A stretch of 30,779 nucleotides of DNA. Source: DATKCT01 sp035513055 (GTDB lineage Bacteria > Verrucomicrobiota > Verrucomicrobiia > Verrucomicrobiales > DEV007). The notes below the pieces were generated by a model. It did no database searches and was not told the DNA's origin. It saw only the letters and a list, made by a program, of their open reading frames with translations. Location of the stretch: NCBI GenBank assembly GCA_035513055.1, contig DATKCT010000049.1, positions 1-30,779 on the forward strand, in the 5' to 3' direction. Below, in pieces: positions 22,737 through 30,779 of the stretch (position 1 is the stretch's first letter; the number at the start of each line of letters is the position of its first letter). The translations under genes were made by a program, and so were the position numbers.

Positions 22737-25109
22737 TCAACGCAGCCTGTTGCCCGCGGCCAGCCAATTCAAATAATCTTCAAGGTTGGTGTAACCGTCT
22801 CCGCCCGGATCCATCGCGCCGTCCGATGCGTCGTGAGGGTCCAGGCCGCGTTTGATCTCCCACCAGCCGGGCATGCCGTCGCCGTCGGTATCCCAGTTGT
22901 CCGGGCGGCGGATCTCGGGATAATCTTCCCAGCCGCCGACGTCCGCCTGCGAATCAGGGAGTCCAGGCAGCCCCGACTTGCTTCCCTTGTAGGTGGTCTT
23001 GCCGGCGCGGGTTTCTTCGATCACGCGCTTGTCGTGGTCATCGAGCATGGGGACGTTGCAACCGGCGTCGGCCAGCACGTTTTCGTATGCCTCTTTGGCG
23101 CTGCGCGTCTTGACATAGGATTCAAAGAACGGCTCCGGAACGGTCACGGGCGCGTCTTGTCGACCTCGGACTCCCATGCCCTTGAAGGGACCCGTCGGCC
23201 CTTCCGGTCCGGCGACGCCCTCCATGATGTTGCCTTCAACGTAATACTGCTGCGGACCGAAGGCGGGGTGCTCAAATTGCGGGTTGAGATACGTCTGGAT
23301 TTGCGATGCCGGGCCGGACTTGTAGTAGTTGTTGACGAAGTTGACCTGCCTGGCGCCGCCGTCGGTGGTGCGATGCCTCCAGTTGTACACCACATTGTTT
23401 CGGATATCGAGGCGTCCGGCGTGTCGGCTGGCTTGATCGAGCGCGCCGGCAAGGGACCAGTTGCGCCCGGCATTGTGCGCCAGCAGGTTGTGATGAAAGC
23501 TGCCGATGTCGCCGCTGATCGAGCCCGCAAAGCCATGGCCTTTGCCACTGCCGTAGTGCGAATGCCCGGCGATGTTGAGCGCCTCCGATATCAGGTTGCG
23601 CTGGAACGTAATGTTCCTGGCGCCTCGGGAGCTGAAGGCTTCGTCAATACTCCAGGAAATCGAACAATGATCGATAATGCAATGATCGCTGCCGGCGAGG
23701 CCCATCCCGTCCATCGTCCGACCGGCCAGGTCGCCGAGCCGAAGCCGGACAAACCGGACAATGGTATCGCGCCCTCCCAGGCCGCCGAAGGTGTAGTTGC
23801 GGATGCAGATGCCCTTTCCGGGCGCGGTCTGGCCGGCGATCGTCAGGAATTCGTTCTCCTCGCGAAAGACGAGTTTCGATTTCAGGGTGATGAGACCGGA
23901 CACATCGAAGACGACGGTGCGCGGCCCCGTGGCTTCGACCGCCTCACGCAAGGAACCCGGTCCCGAATCGTTGAGGTTGGTGATGCGCAACACACGCCCG
24001 CCTCGGCCTCCGATGGCAAAGCGGCCATGTCCCTCGGCGGTGGGAAAGGCGAGATGGCTAACACGAAAACGCCAGATATCTCCACGCGTGACGTTGCCAC
24101 GGAAATCCACGGAGTCCACACGCCAGGCATAGTGCAGCAGTGAGTTGCGGGGAACGATGGGCGCTGCGAAAGAGTTGCCTTCGACGGAAGCCAAAAAGCC
24201 TTCCGAGTCCCTGGTGGCGTCAACGAGTTTGCTCACGGCGGCGGCACTTTGGTCGTGAGCCATATACACTCGATGACGGACCGCCGAGCGGGCCGGGGTC
24301 CAAGACAGTGTCACCTTTCCGTTGTCGCCGTCGGCATGGCGTTCGTGGTCGGCGGGCAGGGGCATGAGCGCCTTCTGATTCGGATCGGCGACATCGATCG
24401 CGAATCCGTTGAGCAGCACGCGATCTCCGCTCGTGGCCACGATCCGAATCACAACGGGTTCGCCGGCCTCCGCCTCGAACTCGATGAAGGAAGTTGCGAC
24501 CTCGTCGTTGTGGCGGGCCTCCCTGGATGGTTTGATGCCCTCAACCTTGCGGTCGCCCGCCGAAACGGTGCAGGCGCCGTCGGCTGCGTCAAGGGCATGG
24601 TGATACCCCACAAACGTGTGCGGGCCGGGCGCGAGTCCGTGGAGTCGGACTTCCATCACGGACGGATTGCCGCCGGTGACGACCGCGGCGTCGGCGCCGA
24701 CTGTGACCCCGTGGACAACGATCGCCTTGTCGCCGGAGAGCCCGACGGACCCGCCGTCACGGCCTGCTCGCAGGGTGACGGTCACGTCCCCAAAGGACTG
24801 GCTCATGTCATCACCCGAAGGCCGCCAGTTTTCCCAGCCGACTGTGCGCATGTCGTCGCGGCCTTCAGAGTTGATATCCACGCGCAAGGCCGCCGCACTC
24901 GCGGGAGCCGCGGCCAACATCGCAAACAAGAGGAGAATTTCCCGAAACGATTCGCGCTTTGGCGACCTGAACGGGAGCACGGCGTTCACGCCGCTTCCAC
25001 GTTCGAATGCCGTGGTGCATCGGTGGGTGAAGCGGCGTGAACGCGGTGCTCCAAACGCCGGGTTTGAACCCCCGATGTGCAGTGATTCGTCATTCGGAAC
25101 GTTTTTCAT
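22737..25109 (-). CDS. Secreted pectate-lyase-like beta-helix protein
   Basis: From ATG 25109 the product has 790 residues. A signal peptide lies at about 56-73 (REILLLFAMLAAAPASAAA), then an N-terminal beta domain (to about 245), a fibronectin-III-like domain (KVTLSWTPARSAVRHRVYMA to about 360), and a right-handed beta-helix of pectate lyase type from about 365. The helix opens AIGGRGGRVLRITNLNDSGP, GSLREAV and continues with IDHCSISWSIDEAFSS, RNITFQRNLISEAL and RLDIRNNVVYNW. The C-terminus carries calcium-binding-like DTDGDGMPGWWEIKRGLDP and GGDGYTNLEDYLNW. It probably cleaves an acidic polysaccharide such as pectate; no catalytic residue was confirmed. The first about 45 codons run through a REP-like inverted repeat, so the true start may be a later GTG (24989 or 24980), which would put the signal peptide at the N-terminus. 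Confidence 0.87.
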   Translation of the reverse strand: MKNVPNDESLHIGGSNPAFGAPRSRRFTHRCTTAFERGSGVNAVLPFRSPKRESFREILLLFAMLAAAPASAAALRVDINSEGRDDMRTVGWENWRPSGDDMSQSFGDVTVTLRAGRDGGSVGLSGDKAIVVHGVTVGADAAVVTGGNPSVMEVRLHGLAPGPHTFVGYHHALDAADGACTVSAGDRKVEGIKPSREARHNDEVATSFIEFEAEAGEPVVIRIVATSGDRVLLNGFAIDVADPNQKALMPLPADHERHADGDNGKVTLSWTPARSAVRHRVYMAHDQSAAAVSKLVDATRDSEGFLASVEGNSFAAPIVPRNSLLHYAWRVDSVDFRGNVTRGDIWRFRVSHLAFPTAEGHGRFAIGGRGGRVLRITNLNDSGPGSLREAVEATGPRTVVFDVSGLITLKSKLVFREENEFLTIAGQTAPGKGICIRNYTFGGLGGRDTIVRFVRLRLGDLAGRTMDGMGLAGSDHCIIDHCSISWSIDEAFSSRGARNITFQRNLISEALNIAGHSHYGSGKGHGFAGSISGDIGSFHHNLLAHNAGRNWSLAGALDQASRHAGRLDIRNNVVYNWRHRTTDGGARQVNFVNNYYKSGPASQIQTYLNPQFEHPAFGPQQYYVEGNIMEGVAGPEGPTGPFKGMGVRGRQDAPVTVPEPFFESYVKTRSAKEAYENVLADAGCNVPMLDDHDKRVIEETRAGKTTYKGSKSGLPGLPDSQADVGGWEDYPEIRRPDNWDTDGDGMPGWWEIKRGLDPHDASDGAMDPGGDGYTNLEDYLNWLAAGNRLR
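24974..25052. repeat. REP-like 24-bp imperfect inverted repeat
   Basis: Arms at 24974-24997 and 25029-25052 are reverse complements with a single mismatch (23 of 24), separated by 31 bases. The right arm begins GAAGCGGCGTGAACGCGG on the plus strand. Size and shape match REP/BIME-type palindromes. It lies within the first codons of the pectate-lyase-like frame. Confidence 0.75.
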
Positions 25110-25132
25110 TTTCAAATATTAACAGTCAGCAG

Positions 25133-25213
25133 TCAATTGCTGATGGTATCCAGGTTGTTCGCAAAATTGGTGTAGTCCACGAAGACGGTGGGATCCGTGC
25201 CGTAAGTGAATTT
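25133..25213 (-). pseudogene. Possible orphan C-terminal coding fragment
   Basis: Between the toxin stop and the start of the pectate-lyase-like gene, the minus strand holds a 26-codon stretch flanked by stops that reads like a natural protein tail (YGTDPTVFVDYTNFANNLD, then TISN). It has no start codon. It may be the remnant of a gene removed when the toxin-antitoxin pair arrived, or chance. Confidence 0.25.
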
Positions 25214-25221
25214 CTAGCAGT

Positions 25222-25665
25222 TTATGACGAAGGGACCTCGATGACGTCGACACCCTTTAGGTTGAAGAGCGGGGCTGCGGCCAGGAAGCGGCTGTCGTTC
25301 GAATAGACCTCTTTGAATCCGTGCTCGGCGGCGCAGGCGAGGTGGAGGCCATCGGCGGCACGGAGAAAGGCAGTCGCGGGAGCATTAGCCAGCGTGGCGT
25401 CGAGCTGGCTCAAGGTCGCTTCCGTGACGGGAAGCCAATGGAAAATGAAAGCCGATTGATCGCTGGAAAACTGGCTCCTTTGGGCTTGATAGGCTTTCTT
25501 GTCCAGACGGCCTTCGCGGTAGGCGCGGTGAAAAGTGCAGAGCAATTCCGCTTGCGCGTGCCATGAAGAAGCAATGGGCGCGGTCTCTGCAAGCGCCCGA
25601 ACGGCTTCGGAACCCTTTTCGTCGAGGTAAAGGCGGACGAGGTAGCTGGTGTCGAAAAAGATCAT
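25222..25665 (-). CDS. vapC: PIN-domain ribonuclease toxin (VapC-like)
   Basis: This 147-residue PIN domain is of usual length for VapC toxins, which cleave RNA, often tRNA or rRNA, when freed from their antitoxin. The acidic metal-binding residues are visible: D5 in MIFFDTSYLVRLY, E40 in HAQAELLCTF, D105 in FLRAADGLHLA, and D124 in YSNDSRFLAA. The start is fixed by a four-base overlap with the antitoxin gene (ATG 25665 inside the antitoxin stop), the usual arrangement antitoxin first, toxin second. All motif positions are intact, so it is probably active. Confidence 0.9.
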   Translation of the reverse strand: MIFFDTSYLVRLYLDEKGSEAVRALAETAPIASSWHAQAELLCTFHRAYREGRLDKKAYQAQRSQFSSDQSAFIFHWLPVTEATLSQLDATLANAPATAFLRAADGLHLACAAEHGFKEVYSNDSRFLAAAPLFNLKGVDVIEVPSS

Positions 25666-25940
25666 ACCGGCCGGTCATCCCGATCATCGGAGATGAGTTC
25701 AGTGATGTCGCGGTCGCCAGGCTTGGGCCGGAAAGCTCCTGCGGCTTGGAGACGGGCAAACTCGGGCAGGACCTTCCGATTTACCCAAGGGGAAATGCGG
25801 TTGGAGGCTAGGTCGTTCCCGGGTTCCAGCTCTTTCTCCAAGGAGGTGACGACGATTTGTTTGAGCGTCTGGCCGCGTTCGATGGCGCGAATCTTCGCCT
25901 TTCTGTAGAGCGCTTCCGGAATGTCGATCGTCGTTTTCAT
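25662..25940 (-). CDS. vapB: VapB-type ribbon-helix-helix antitoxin
   Basis: This 92-residue protein opens MKTTIDIPEALYRKAKIRAI, then ERGQTLKQIVVTSLEKEL, a ribbon-helix-helix DNA-binding domain in which the strand TTIDI contacts DNA. The C-terminal half, after an acidic linker, includes FRPKPGDRDITELISDDRDD, the kind of flexible acidic tail that wraps and inhibits a PIN toxin. The stop overlaps the toxin ATG. Such pairs repress their own promoter. Upstream, the minus strand has TTGACG (complement of 25969-25974), a possible -35, and a GGAA...TTCC half-palindrome that could be an operator, but the -10 is poor. Confidence 0.88.
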   Translation of the reverse strand: MKTTIDIPEALYRKAKIRAIERGQTLKQIVVTSLEKELEPGNDLASNRISPWVNRKVLPEFARLQAAGAFRPKPGDRDITELISDDRDDRPV

Positions 25941-26461
25941 GGGGCAACAATGCGGAAATATGGATTCCCGTCAATCTGTCTTGCTGTCTTCGATGGCCGC
26001 TGCTGCAGATGGTTGAGGCTGAAGGTCCTCCGCTGCCTCCGTGATCTCCTGTTCGACGAAGGGGCGAGTTCTAGGCAGCTTTTACGGGAGGACGCAGAGG
26101 ACACGGAGTGGAAGAAGCCGACGCGGGCCCACCTCAACGCAGCCTGGCGCAGACTGAGATCCGCCGGCTAGCGCTTTTTGATGCACGGCCGCGCATTCGC
26201 CAGACTGCTAGGAATTCGCTTCTCAAAGCCTGGCCTTCCCGCCTGCCCAGAGGCGAGGGTTGGTGGGGGTTCAGCGCCCGCGTGACTTGCGGCGCGCCCG
26301 CCCGCCCATCAAGCGCCTCGGTAATCAATTCCCGCACTTCAGGACTGGTCGAGCCTGCGTCTCTTTCGACGAAAATGCGCTTCATCCGGCATTGCAAGGA
26401 CACAACGAAGCGGCGCCGATCCGGTCACGCTCATTCATTCAGTCCGAGCCACATGAGGAAC
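25941..26461. other. Gene-poor stretch between antitoxin and FG-GAP gene
   Basis: Apart from the antitoxin promoter region this 521-base stretch has no convincing gene. Around 26085-26115 it carries GAGGACGCAGAGGACACGGA, a direct-repeat-like purine run of a type common in non-coding DNA of this group. A minus-strand frame at 26134-26403 opens plausibly (MKRIFVERDAGSTSPEVREL) but turns into low-complexity sequence and was not accepted. Confidence 0.5.
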
Positions 26462-29400
26462 CTATGGCATGGAAACCCTGACTCTGCCGAAGAGTTCCGC
26501 GGCGCTCTCAGGCGCACCAGGCTCCTCGTAAGTGACCCGCTCCCACTGAGGATCGATTCCAACGACTGTCGGCCGCACAGTCAACGGCATCCAGCTTAGA
26601 GCGTTCAGTTCCTCACTCTTCAGCGGAGTGTAAGTCAACCCGCTGCCACGCCGGCGCACAAATTCGAATCGAAGCACGCCGGATGTCCCGCCCTCGCCTC
26701 GAATGATGAACGGAAGCCCGCTCGCTCCCAGACCAGGCGAGAGAGTGTGCGAACTTGGGCCAGACAGATCCATATTGAAGGCATATTTCAGAAGGTTCTC
26801 CGTGCCGTCGTTGTATGGGGTTGCATCCGGAGCTGCCGAATCACCGCTAAGACCGGCCCCCGTCATGGCCTCCGCCCAAAGCTGAGCCGCGGTCACGCCT
26901 TCTCCCTCCAACTCAATGGCGATGAAAGCTTCGTCCGCATCGTCGCTGTAGACATGCAAAGCAGCAACGCGCAGTCCCACCTCGCATGGCATGAAAACTA
27001 CGGAAACCTCGATGCTCGAACCCTCCTCGACGACAGCAGTCAGGTTGGTGTGATCTATCATGAATTCAGCATCCTGCATGCCCGCTGTCGACAAGCGCGC
27101 AATCGTCAACGCCCTGGACCCCGTGTTGCGGATTCTGAATACACGAACACTACCAGCCGATCCAATGGCGCTCCTCTCGAAAGGAATGACCGTACCGGCA
27201 GTGGCCAACTCCACACCATCCGGTTGCTCGATCCGGATCTCAGGGGCTCTGCCGTCGCTTGGGCCAAAGATATAAACTGCGCCCTTATCAAATGCTACGA
27301 AATCATCAAGCGGAACCCCGGCCGCTACGGTCGTTCCCTCGATCGTCACCGAAGTACCGAAGTGGTCTCCCGCCTTTGGTAAGAGCTTTTTCAGTTCAGC
27401 CGCCGGTTCACCAGGCGTAGGGCTGTCCAAGTCGAAGACATAAGCCCACCCGCTGTCGCGGCCCCCAAGATCTGAACCCGGAACCCCAGCTACAATCCGA
27501 GAGCCATACACATCCACCGACCAGCCGAATGAATCCTCCTGCGCAGGGCGCGGATTGCGAAAAGTCCCTACCGGCACATTGGGGGAGGGTCCCTCCAGGT
27601 CGTAGGCATATACGCTTCCGGAATCTCTGGCTCCATGATCGTCTCGTGGAGCCCCAACCGCCATATGCCTCCCGTCGATCGCCACGCTTCCCCCAAAGAA
27701 ATCGCCGCCCCCAGGTTCCGGATTCCTGACTTCCAGCACGGGAACGGCCGGCGAGCCTCCGTCCAAATCGTATACAAAAACCATGCCCGAGCCGCCTCCC
27801 GGAGCGCCGATCACAACACGCATGCCGGAAATCGCCACGGCGTTGCCAAAGTATGCGGTCTGCAACGGGCGGGGATGGCGAATGGTGTATACAGGAGTTC
27901 CTGGAGACGCCCTGCTGACGTCGTACACATAGACAATCCCGGCTGCGTCACCATCCGTATCATCCGATGGAGCCCCCACGACCACCCAGGAACCAGAAAT
28001 CGCCACTCCCGCCCCAAAAAGTCCGTCTCTACTGGGGTTGGGATTGTCCAACACCAATACGCTGCTCGACGGCTCGTCGTGGCTCAAATCATACACAAAC
28101 GCTTCCCCGGAGTCCAAATCACCGCCATCGCCCCGAAGGGCTCCTACCACCGCACGATGACCGGATAGGTCTACCGCTGAACCAAAAGCATCGCCTTGAG
28201 CCGGACTGGGAGATTCTAACACAGCCGCGGGCGATGTTGAATCGCCGCCGTCCAGATCGTAAACATAGGCGATCCCTACATGCTCTCTGTCTCCGCTAAA
28301 ACCCGAAGCACCGGCGATCAGACGCCCATCGGAAATCTTCACGCTGGAGCCAAAGTGATCCCCCTCTATCGGACAGCGCTCCTCGAGCGCCGCCACGAGC
28401 GGCACGTTCGAACCTCCGAGCAACTCGAACACGTAGGCTCCCCCTTCCTCCCCACCCGCACCGACGGCGATATATCGGCCCGACGATGCCACCGACCGGC
28501 CAAACCCGCTCAAAACGCCAGACCCAGGCATTTTCAACGTCGCCACTGGAGTCCCAGGCGAAGTCCTTGTCAGGTCGTAAACGTGCGCCAGGCCTACCAT
28601 ATCTCCGCTACTGATACGGGGAACTCCCGCGACGACTAACGATCCGTAAATCCCCACGGACAGTCCAAAATCGGAGTGGTTTTCGAGCTGGGGATTGCGA
28701 AGAACCACCTTGGGCTCGTAGGGCAAATCAACGCTAACGTCGAACACATACACCCCCCCGGCATTCTCGCCTCTCAATCGATCGCCAAAGGCTCCTACCG
28801 CGATCGTCGTCCCCGAAATCGCCACCGCGTTTCCAAACCAATCATACTCTTCGGGTTCGGGGTTATCAATCCTCCCTCTCGGCTCGCTCGGAACCGGGCT
28901 GCTCAAGTCGTAGACGAAAGCGCAGCCGGCAGCTTCGATGCCGTCCTGCCTGCTGCCCTGCGCCCCTACCGCCAGCAGGCTCCCGGACAGCGCTGTCGAA
29001 CAACCGAAACGACCATCCCACCAATCCGCCGAAGGATTGTGCAACGTGAGTTTCGGCAAGCCAGGCGTCGCCGAATTCAAATCATACACGAACACACTTC
29101 CTCCCGCTCTGATCTCTTGCGAGTTCCCCATCGCCCCTACGATCACGGTATCGCCAGCAATAAGCACGGAGGCCCCAAACCAACTCCTTACCGACGGATG
29201 CGGGTGCTTAAAACGCAACAAGGGAGCCGCCGGAATCGCGCTGTTCAAATCATAGAGATACGCGCTGCCCGAGTCTAGTTCGTCTGTGTCGTCGTCCTTA
29301 CATCCGATCACCAGTCGCGATCCCGAAACGCTTACGGCGCCGCCGAAATGATCTCGCGGCGCTGGATCAGGATTCCGAATCGTATGCAGCAACTCGCCCG

Positions 29401-29782
29401 TGAACGAGTGGAATACCTTCACGGCGCCGGACGAATTCTCGACCCCATGGACTCCGGGTGCGCCCACCACGGTCAGTTCCCCGTCTATCGCTACACTCGA
29501 ACCAAAGAAAGCGTTCTGCTGGGCTGCTCCTGGCGGTGGACTAATGGAATAGCGAAGCGTGTCCGGCTGCTCCGCTGGAACGTCGTTCCATGGCGATACA
29601 CAAGCAAGCGCTCCGCCCAATAACAAACGGCCTAACCCCCTCGTCATACAATAAGAAAAGCGATGCTCGCTCAGGCGCCAGCACCACACAGCGCGCCGGT
29701 TTGCCAACGGTTCGACCCAGCTCATGGGAACCACCTTCCATAGAAAACAGGATCCTTTCAAGGACGAAGTCTCGTTCTGCAT
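26462..29782 (-). CDS. Giant secreted FG-GAP (integrin-like) beta-propeller protein
   Basis: The 1106-residue frame holds 14 successive FG-GAP_2-type repeats of about 45-58 residues (about 87-845). Each has an FG-x-SVAI-S-G start, a VVGAP strand, an acidic turn and a VYVYDL strand, for example FGGSVAIDGRHMAVGAPRDD. Fourteen would make two seven-bladed propellers. After that come an Ig-like choice-of-anchor-D-type domain (about 850-960; SVRVFRIRNTGSRALTI) and a C-terminal module (ENLLKYAFNMDL; ERVTYEEP; FGRVRVSMP) shared in style with the CotH protein. A signal peptide (MTRGLGRLLLGGALACVSP) begins at residue 46. ATG 29782 has a good ribosome-binding site (AAGGA, eight bases), as does ATG 29725 (GGAAGGTGG). 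ATG 29647 would start exactly at the signal peptide but has none. It probably acts outside the cell in adhesion or binding; the ligand is unknown. Confidence 0.88.
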   Translation of the reverse strand: MQNETSSLKGSCFLWKVVPMSWVEPLANRRAVWCWRLSEHRFSYCMTRGLGRLLLGGALACVSPWNDVPAEQPDTLRYSISPPPGAAQQNAFFGSSVAIDGELTVVGAPGVHGVENSSGAVKVFHSFTGELLHTIRNPDPAPRDHFGGAVSVSGSRLVIGCKDDDTDELDSGSAYLYDLNSAIPAAPLLRFKHPHPSVRSWFGASVLIAGDTVIVGAMGNSQEIRAGGSVFVYDLNSATPGLPKLTLHNPSADWWDGRFGCSTALSGSLLAVGAQGSRQDGIEAAGCAFVYDLSSPVPSEPRGRIDNPEPEEYDWFGNAVAISGTTIAVGAFGDRLRGENAGGVYVFDVSVDLPYEPKVVLRNPQLENHSDFGLSVGIYGSLVVAGVPRISSGDMVGLAHVYDLTRTSPGTPVATLKMPGSGVLSGFGRSVASSGRYIAVGAGGEEGGAYVFELLGGSNVPLVAALEERCPIEGDHFGSSVKISDGRLIAGASGFSGDREHVGIAYVYDLDGGDSTSPAAVLESPSPAQGDAFGSAVDLSGHRAVVGALRGDGGDLDSGEAFVYDLSHDEPSSSVLVLDNPNPSRDGLFGAGVAISGSWVVVGAPSDDTDGDAAGIVYVYDVSRASPGTPVYTIRHPRPLQTAYFGNAVAISGMRVVIGAPGGGSGMVFVYDLDGGSPAVPVLEVRNPEPGGGDFFGGSVAIDGRHMAVGAPRDDHGARDSGSVYAYDLEGPSPNVPVGTFRNPRPAQEDSFGWSVDVYGSRIVAGVPGSDLGGRDSGWAYVFDLDSPTPGEPAAELKKLLPKAGDHFGTSVTIEGTTVAAGVPLDDFVAFDKGAVYIFGPSDGRAPEIRIEQPDGVELATAGTVIPFERSAIGSAGSVRVFRIRNTGSRALTIARLSTAGMQDAEFMIDHTNLTAVVEEGSSIEVSVVFMPCEVGLRVAALHVYSDDADEAFIAIELEGEGVTAAQLWAEAMTGAGLSGDSAAPDATPYNDGTENLLKYAFNMDLSGPSSHTLSPGLGASGLPFIIRGEGGTSGVLRFEFVRRRGSGLTYTPLKSEELNALSWMPLTVRPTVVGIDPQWERVTYEEPGAPESAAELFGRVRVSMP

Positions 29783-30610
29783 TTCTCAGTTCCTTTCTGA
29801 TGACCGCCCCAATCCCGGATCAAACCCGAAAAGCCCGAGGGCGAATCTCCCGGGATCATTCCTTCCTGCCTACTGTCTCCTGCCGGAATACACAAGCGCT
29901 TGGGACAACGCCGTGCGCACGGCCCGCACGGCGCGCCGGATTTTTTCACGGACGAAGACACCGAGATGTTTTTCGGCGCCGCGTGGAAGGTTCACTACAA
30001 CTCGAACCCGACCGGATTGCGGCTCGCCCGCCCTCCAAGGCCATGCCAGCCCCCGCTGTAACCGTATCCTCACTAAACCCACACCGGTCGCCCCTGATCC
30101 GGCCCGCCGGAGAAGATACTCACACTCCGAGGGCAGGACCATGGCTCCAAGATACTCCGCCCCGCTGCCGCGCAAGCCGCGCGAGCGCGCGTCACACCAG
30201 TGCGCCAGGCAAACAGGGGCGGCGTCCGGAACTTGATGCTCCGGACAACCGGTGTGCGCCACCACCCGCCCCGTCCCGGTTTGTCGCTCGCGCCTACCTC
30301 AAGCCGCCCACGCCCACGAACTCATCAGGCCAAGAAGCCTCAGCGCTCTGGCCGCGGACCACTACGCCCAAAAACAACCCTCAAATAAAATCAGAAAAAA
30401 CCCTTGATTTGATCACGCCAGCTCGCCGTTTACTGGCAAGTCAATCTTTTGTCATCTCTTCAAACCAGCCTGACAGATCCACGCGCCGTTCTCGATTTTC
30501 GTCGACGGCGCTTCGCTCTCTGAAGCCTCGCCCAGAGCACCGTTCACCGTCGCCGCCAGCCACCCCGTGGAGAAAAAATGCCAACTACGAATTGCATGAC
30601 CGCCGGCAAA
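29783..30610. other. 828 bases without a convincing gene
   Basis: Long open frames exist on both strands but are arginine/proline/serine-rich with no structure, as expected in GC-rich non-coding DNA. Around 30370-30480 there is an A/T-rich island (runs of A and T near 30395-30415) that could hold a promoter for the minus-strand FG-GAP gene, though no consensus pair is clear. Confidence 0.5.
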
Positions 30611-30779
30611 TCACTGCGACCGCATCGCACGCACGAATCCCTCCGTCGAAAACCCGAGGTGGAACTGCTCGTCGAGGTTGCGGGCACGGCTCACAAGATC
30701 GCCCTTCGTCACCCGCGGTGCATCCACCACACCAATGGCGATGATGTTGCCCGACCTGGGAACATCTATGAAATAGTGC
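30611..30779 (-). CDS. 3' end of an unidentified gene, cut by window edge
   Basis: Read on the minus strand from the last base, a frame without stops encodes 55 residues and ends with TGA (complement of 30611-30613). It contains YFIDVPRSGNIIAIGVVDAP, then RVTKGDLVSRARNLDEQFHL and a C-terminus GFSTEGFVRAMRSQ. The composition and alternation are those of a real folded protein, unlike the neighbouring frames. No start is visible because the gene enters from outside, and I do not recognise the family. Confidence 0.65.
   Translation of the reverse strand, partial: HYFIDVPRSGNIIAIGVVDAPRVTKGDLVSRARNLDEQFHLGFSTEGFVRAMRSQ

Noticed and set aside
22833..24143. 436-codon plus-strand frame opposite the pectate-lyase-like gene
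   Set aside because: It has no motif and is antisense to a beta-helix protein with clear family patterns.
25055..25085. tRNA-like T-arm sequence GGTTCAAACCC on the minus strand
   Set aside because: No complementary stem of full length and no acceptor, D or anticodon arms are found around it.
26085..26115. GAGGACGCAGAGGACACGGA run considered as a CRISPR or tandem repeat
   Set aside because: There are only two imperfect short units and no spacer pattern; no CRISPR array or cas gene is seen anywhere in the window.
26134..26403. Minus-strand frame opening MKRIFVERDAGSTSPEVREL
   Set aside because: The opening looks protein-like, but the frame runs into low-complexity sequence of the type NPHQPSPLGRREGQ, common in non-coding DNA, and no family is recognised.
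29590..30744. 384-codon plus-strand frame at the right end
   Set aside because: It is rich in arginine, serine and proline, has no structure or ribosome-binding site, and overlaps both the FG-GAP gene start and the better-supported minus-strand gene end.

Overview
The window is a GC-rich chromosomal segment that most resembles the Verrucomicrobiota. The evidence is a PEP-CTERM-anchored exported protein, very large secreted proteins of lamin-tail/CotH/chitobiase-like and FG-GAP type, a C-terminal module typical of exported verrucomicrobial proteins, a glutamyl-tRNA reductase without the usual C-terminal dimerisation tail (as in chlamydial relatives), Hanks-type kinase/RDD fusions, and remains of a REP-associated transposase. 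No rRNA or tRNA gene, CRISPR array, prophage or intact insertion sequence was seen. The species cannot be named from the sequence.

Layout. 1-3436 (+): the end of a TPR protein, a small PEP-CTERM protein and a Tat-exported helical protein of unknown function. 3438-6253 (-): a winged-helix regulator overlapping a membrane-protein gene, a DUF819 permease-like protein and another membrane protein. 6395-10780 (+): a compact tetrapyrrole block, hemX/ccsA-like, hemA, hemC and a cobA-hemD fusion, with 4-nt ATGA overlaps from hemA onward. It covers glutamyl-tRNA to uroporphyrinogen III and precorrin-2 except for hemB, which is not here. 10850-11683: a GNAT acetyltransferase. 11907-15200: a large secreted CotH/lamin-tail protein. 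15201-15869: hairpins and a decayed REP-associated tyrosine transposase.

15870-22115 (+) is the most unusual part. Three genes overlap head to tail: an 837-residue 2-oxoglutarate/Fe(II) oxygenase, a 922-residue membrane kinase, and a zinc-ribbon/DUF4190 membrane protein with a predicted all-beta C-terminal domain. The kinase appears to be an internal duplication, active kinase-RDD followed by catalytically dead kinase-RDD-like. This looks like one signalling unit, and I do not recognise it as a described system.

22116-30779 is accessory in character: coupled small ORFs, a secreted pectate-lyase-like protein whose 5' end contains a REP-like 24-bp inverted repeat, a VapBC-type toxin-antitoxin pair, a giant secreted protein with 14 FG-GAP repeats (enough for two seven-bladed propellers), about 0.8 kb without a convincing gene, and the 3' end of a further minus-strand gene at the right edge.
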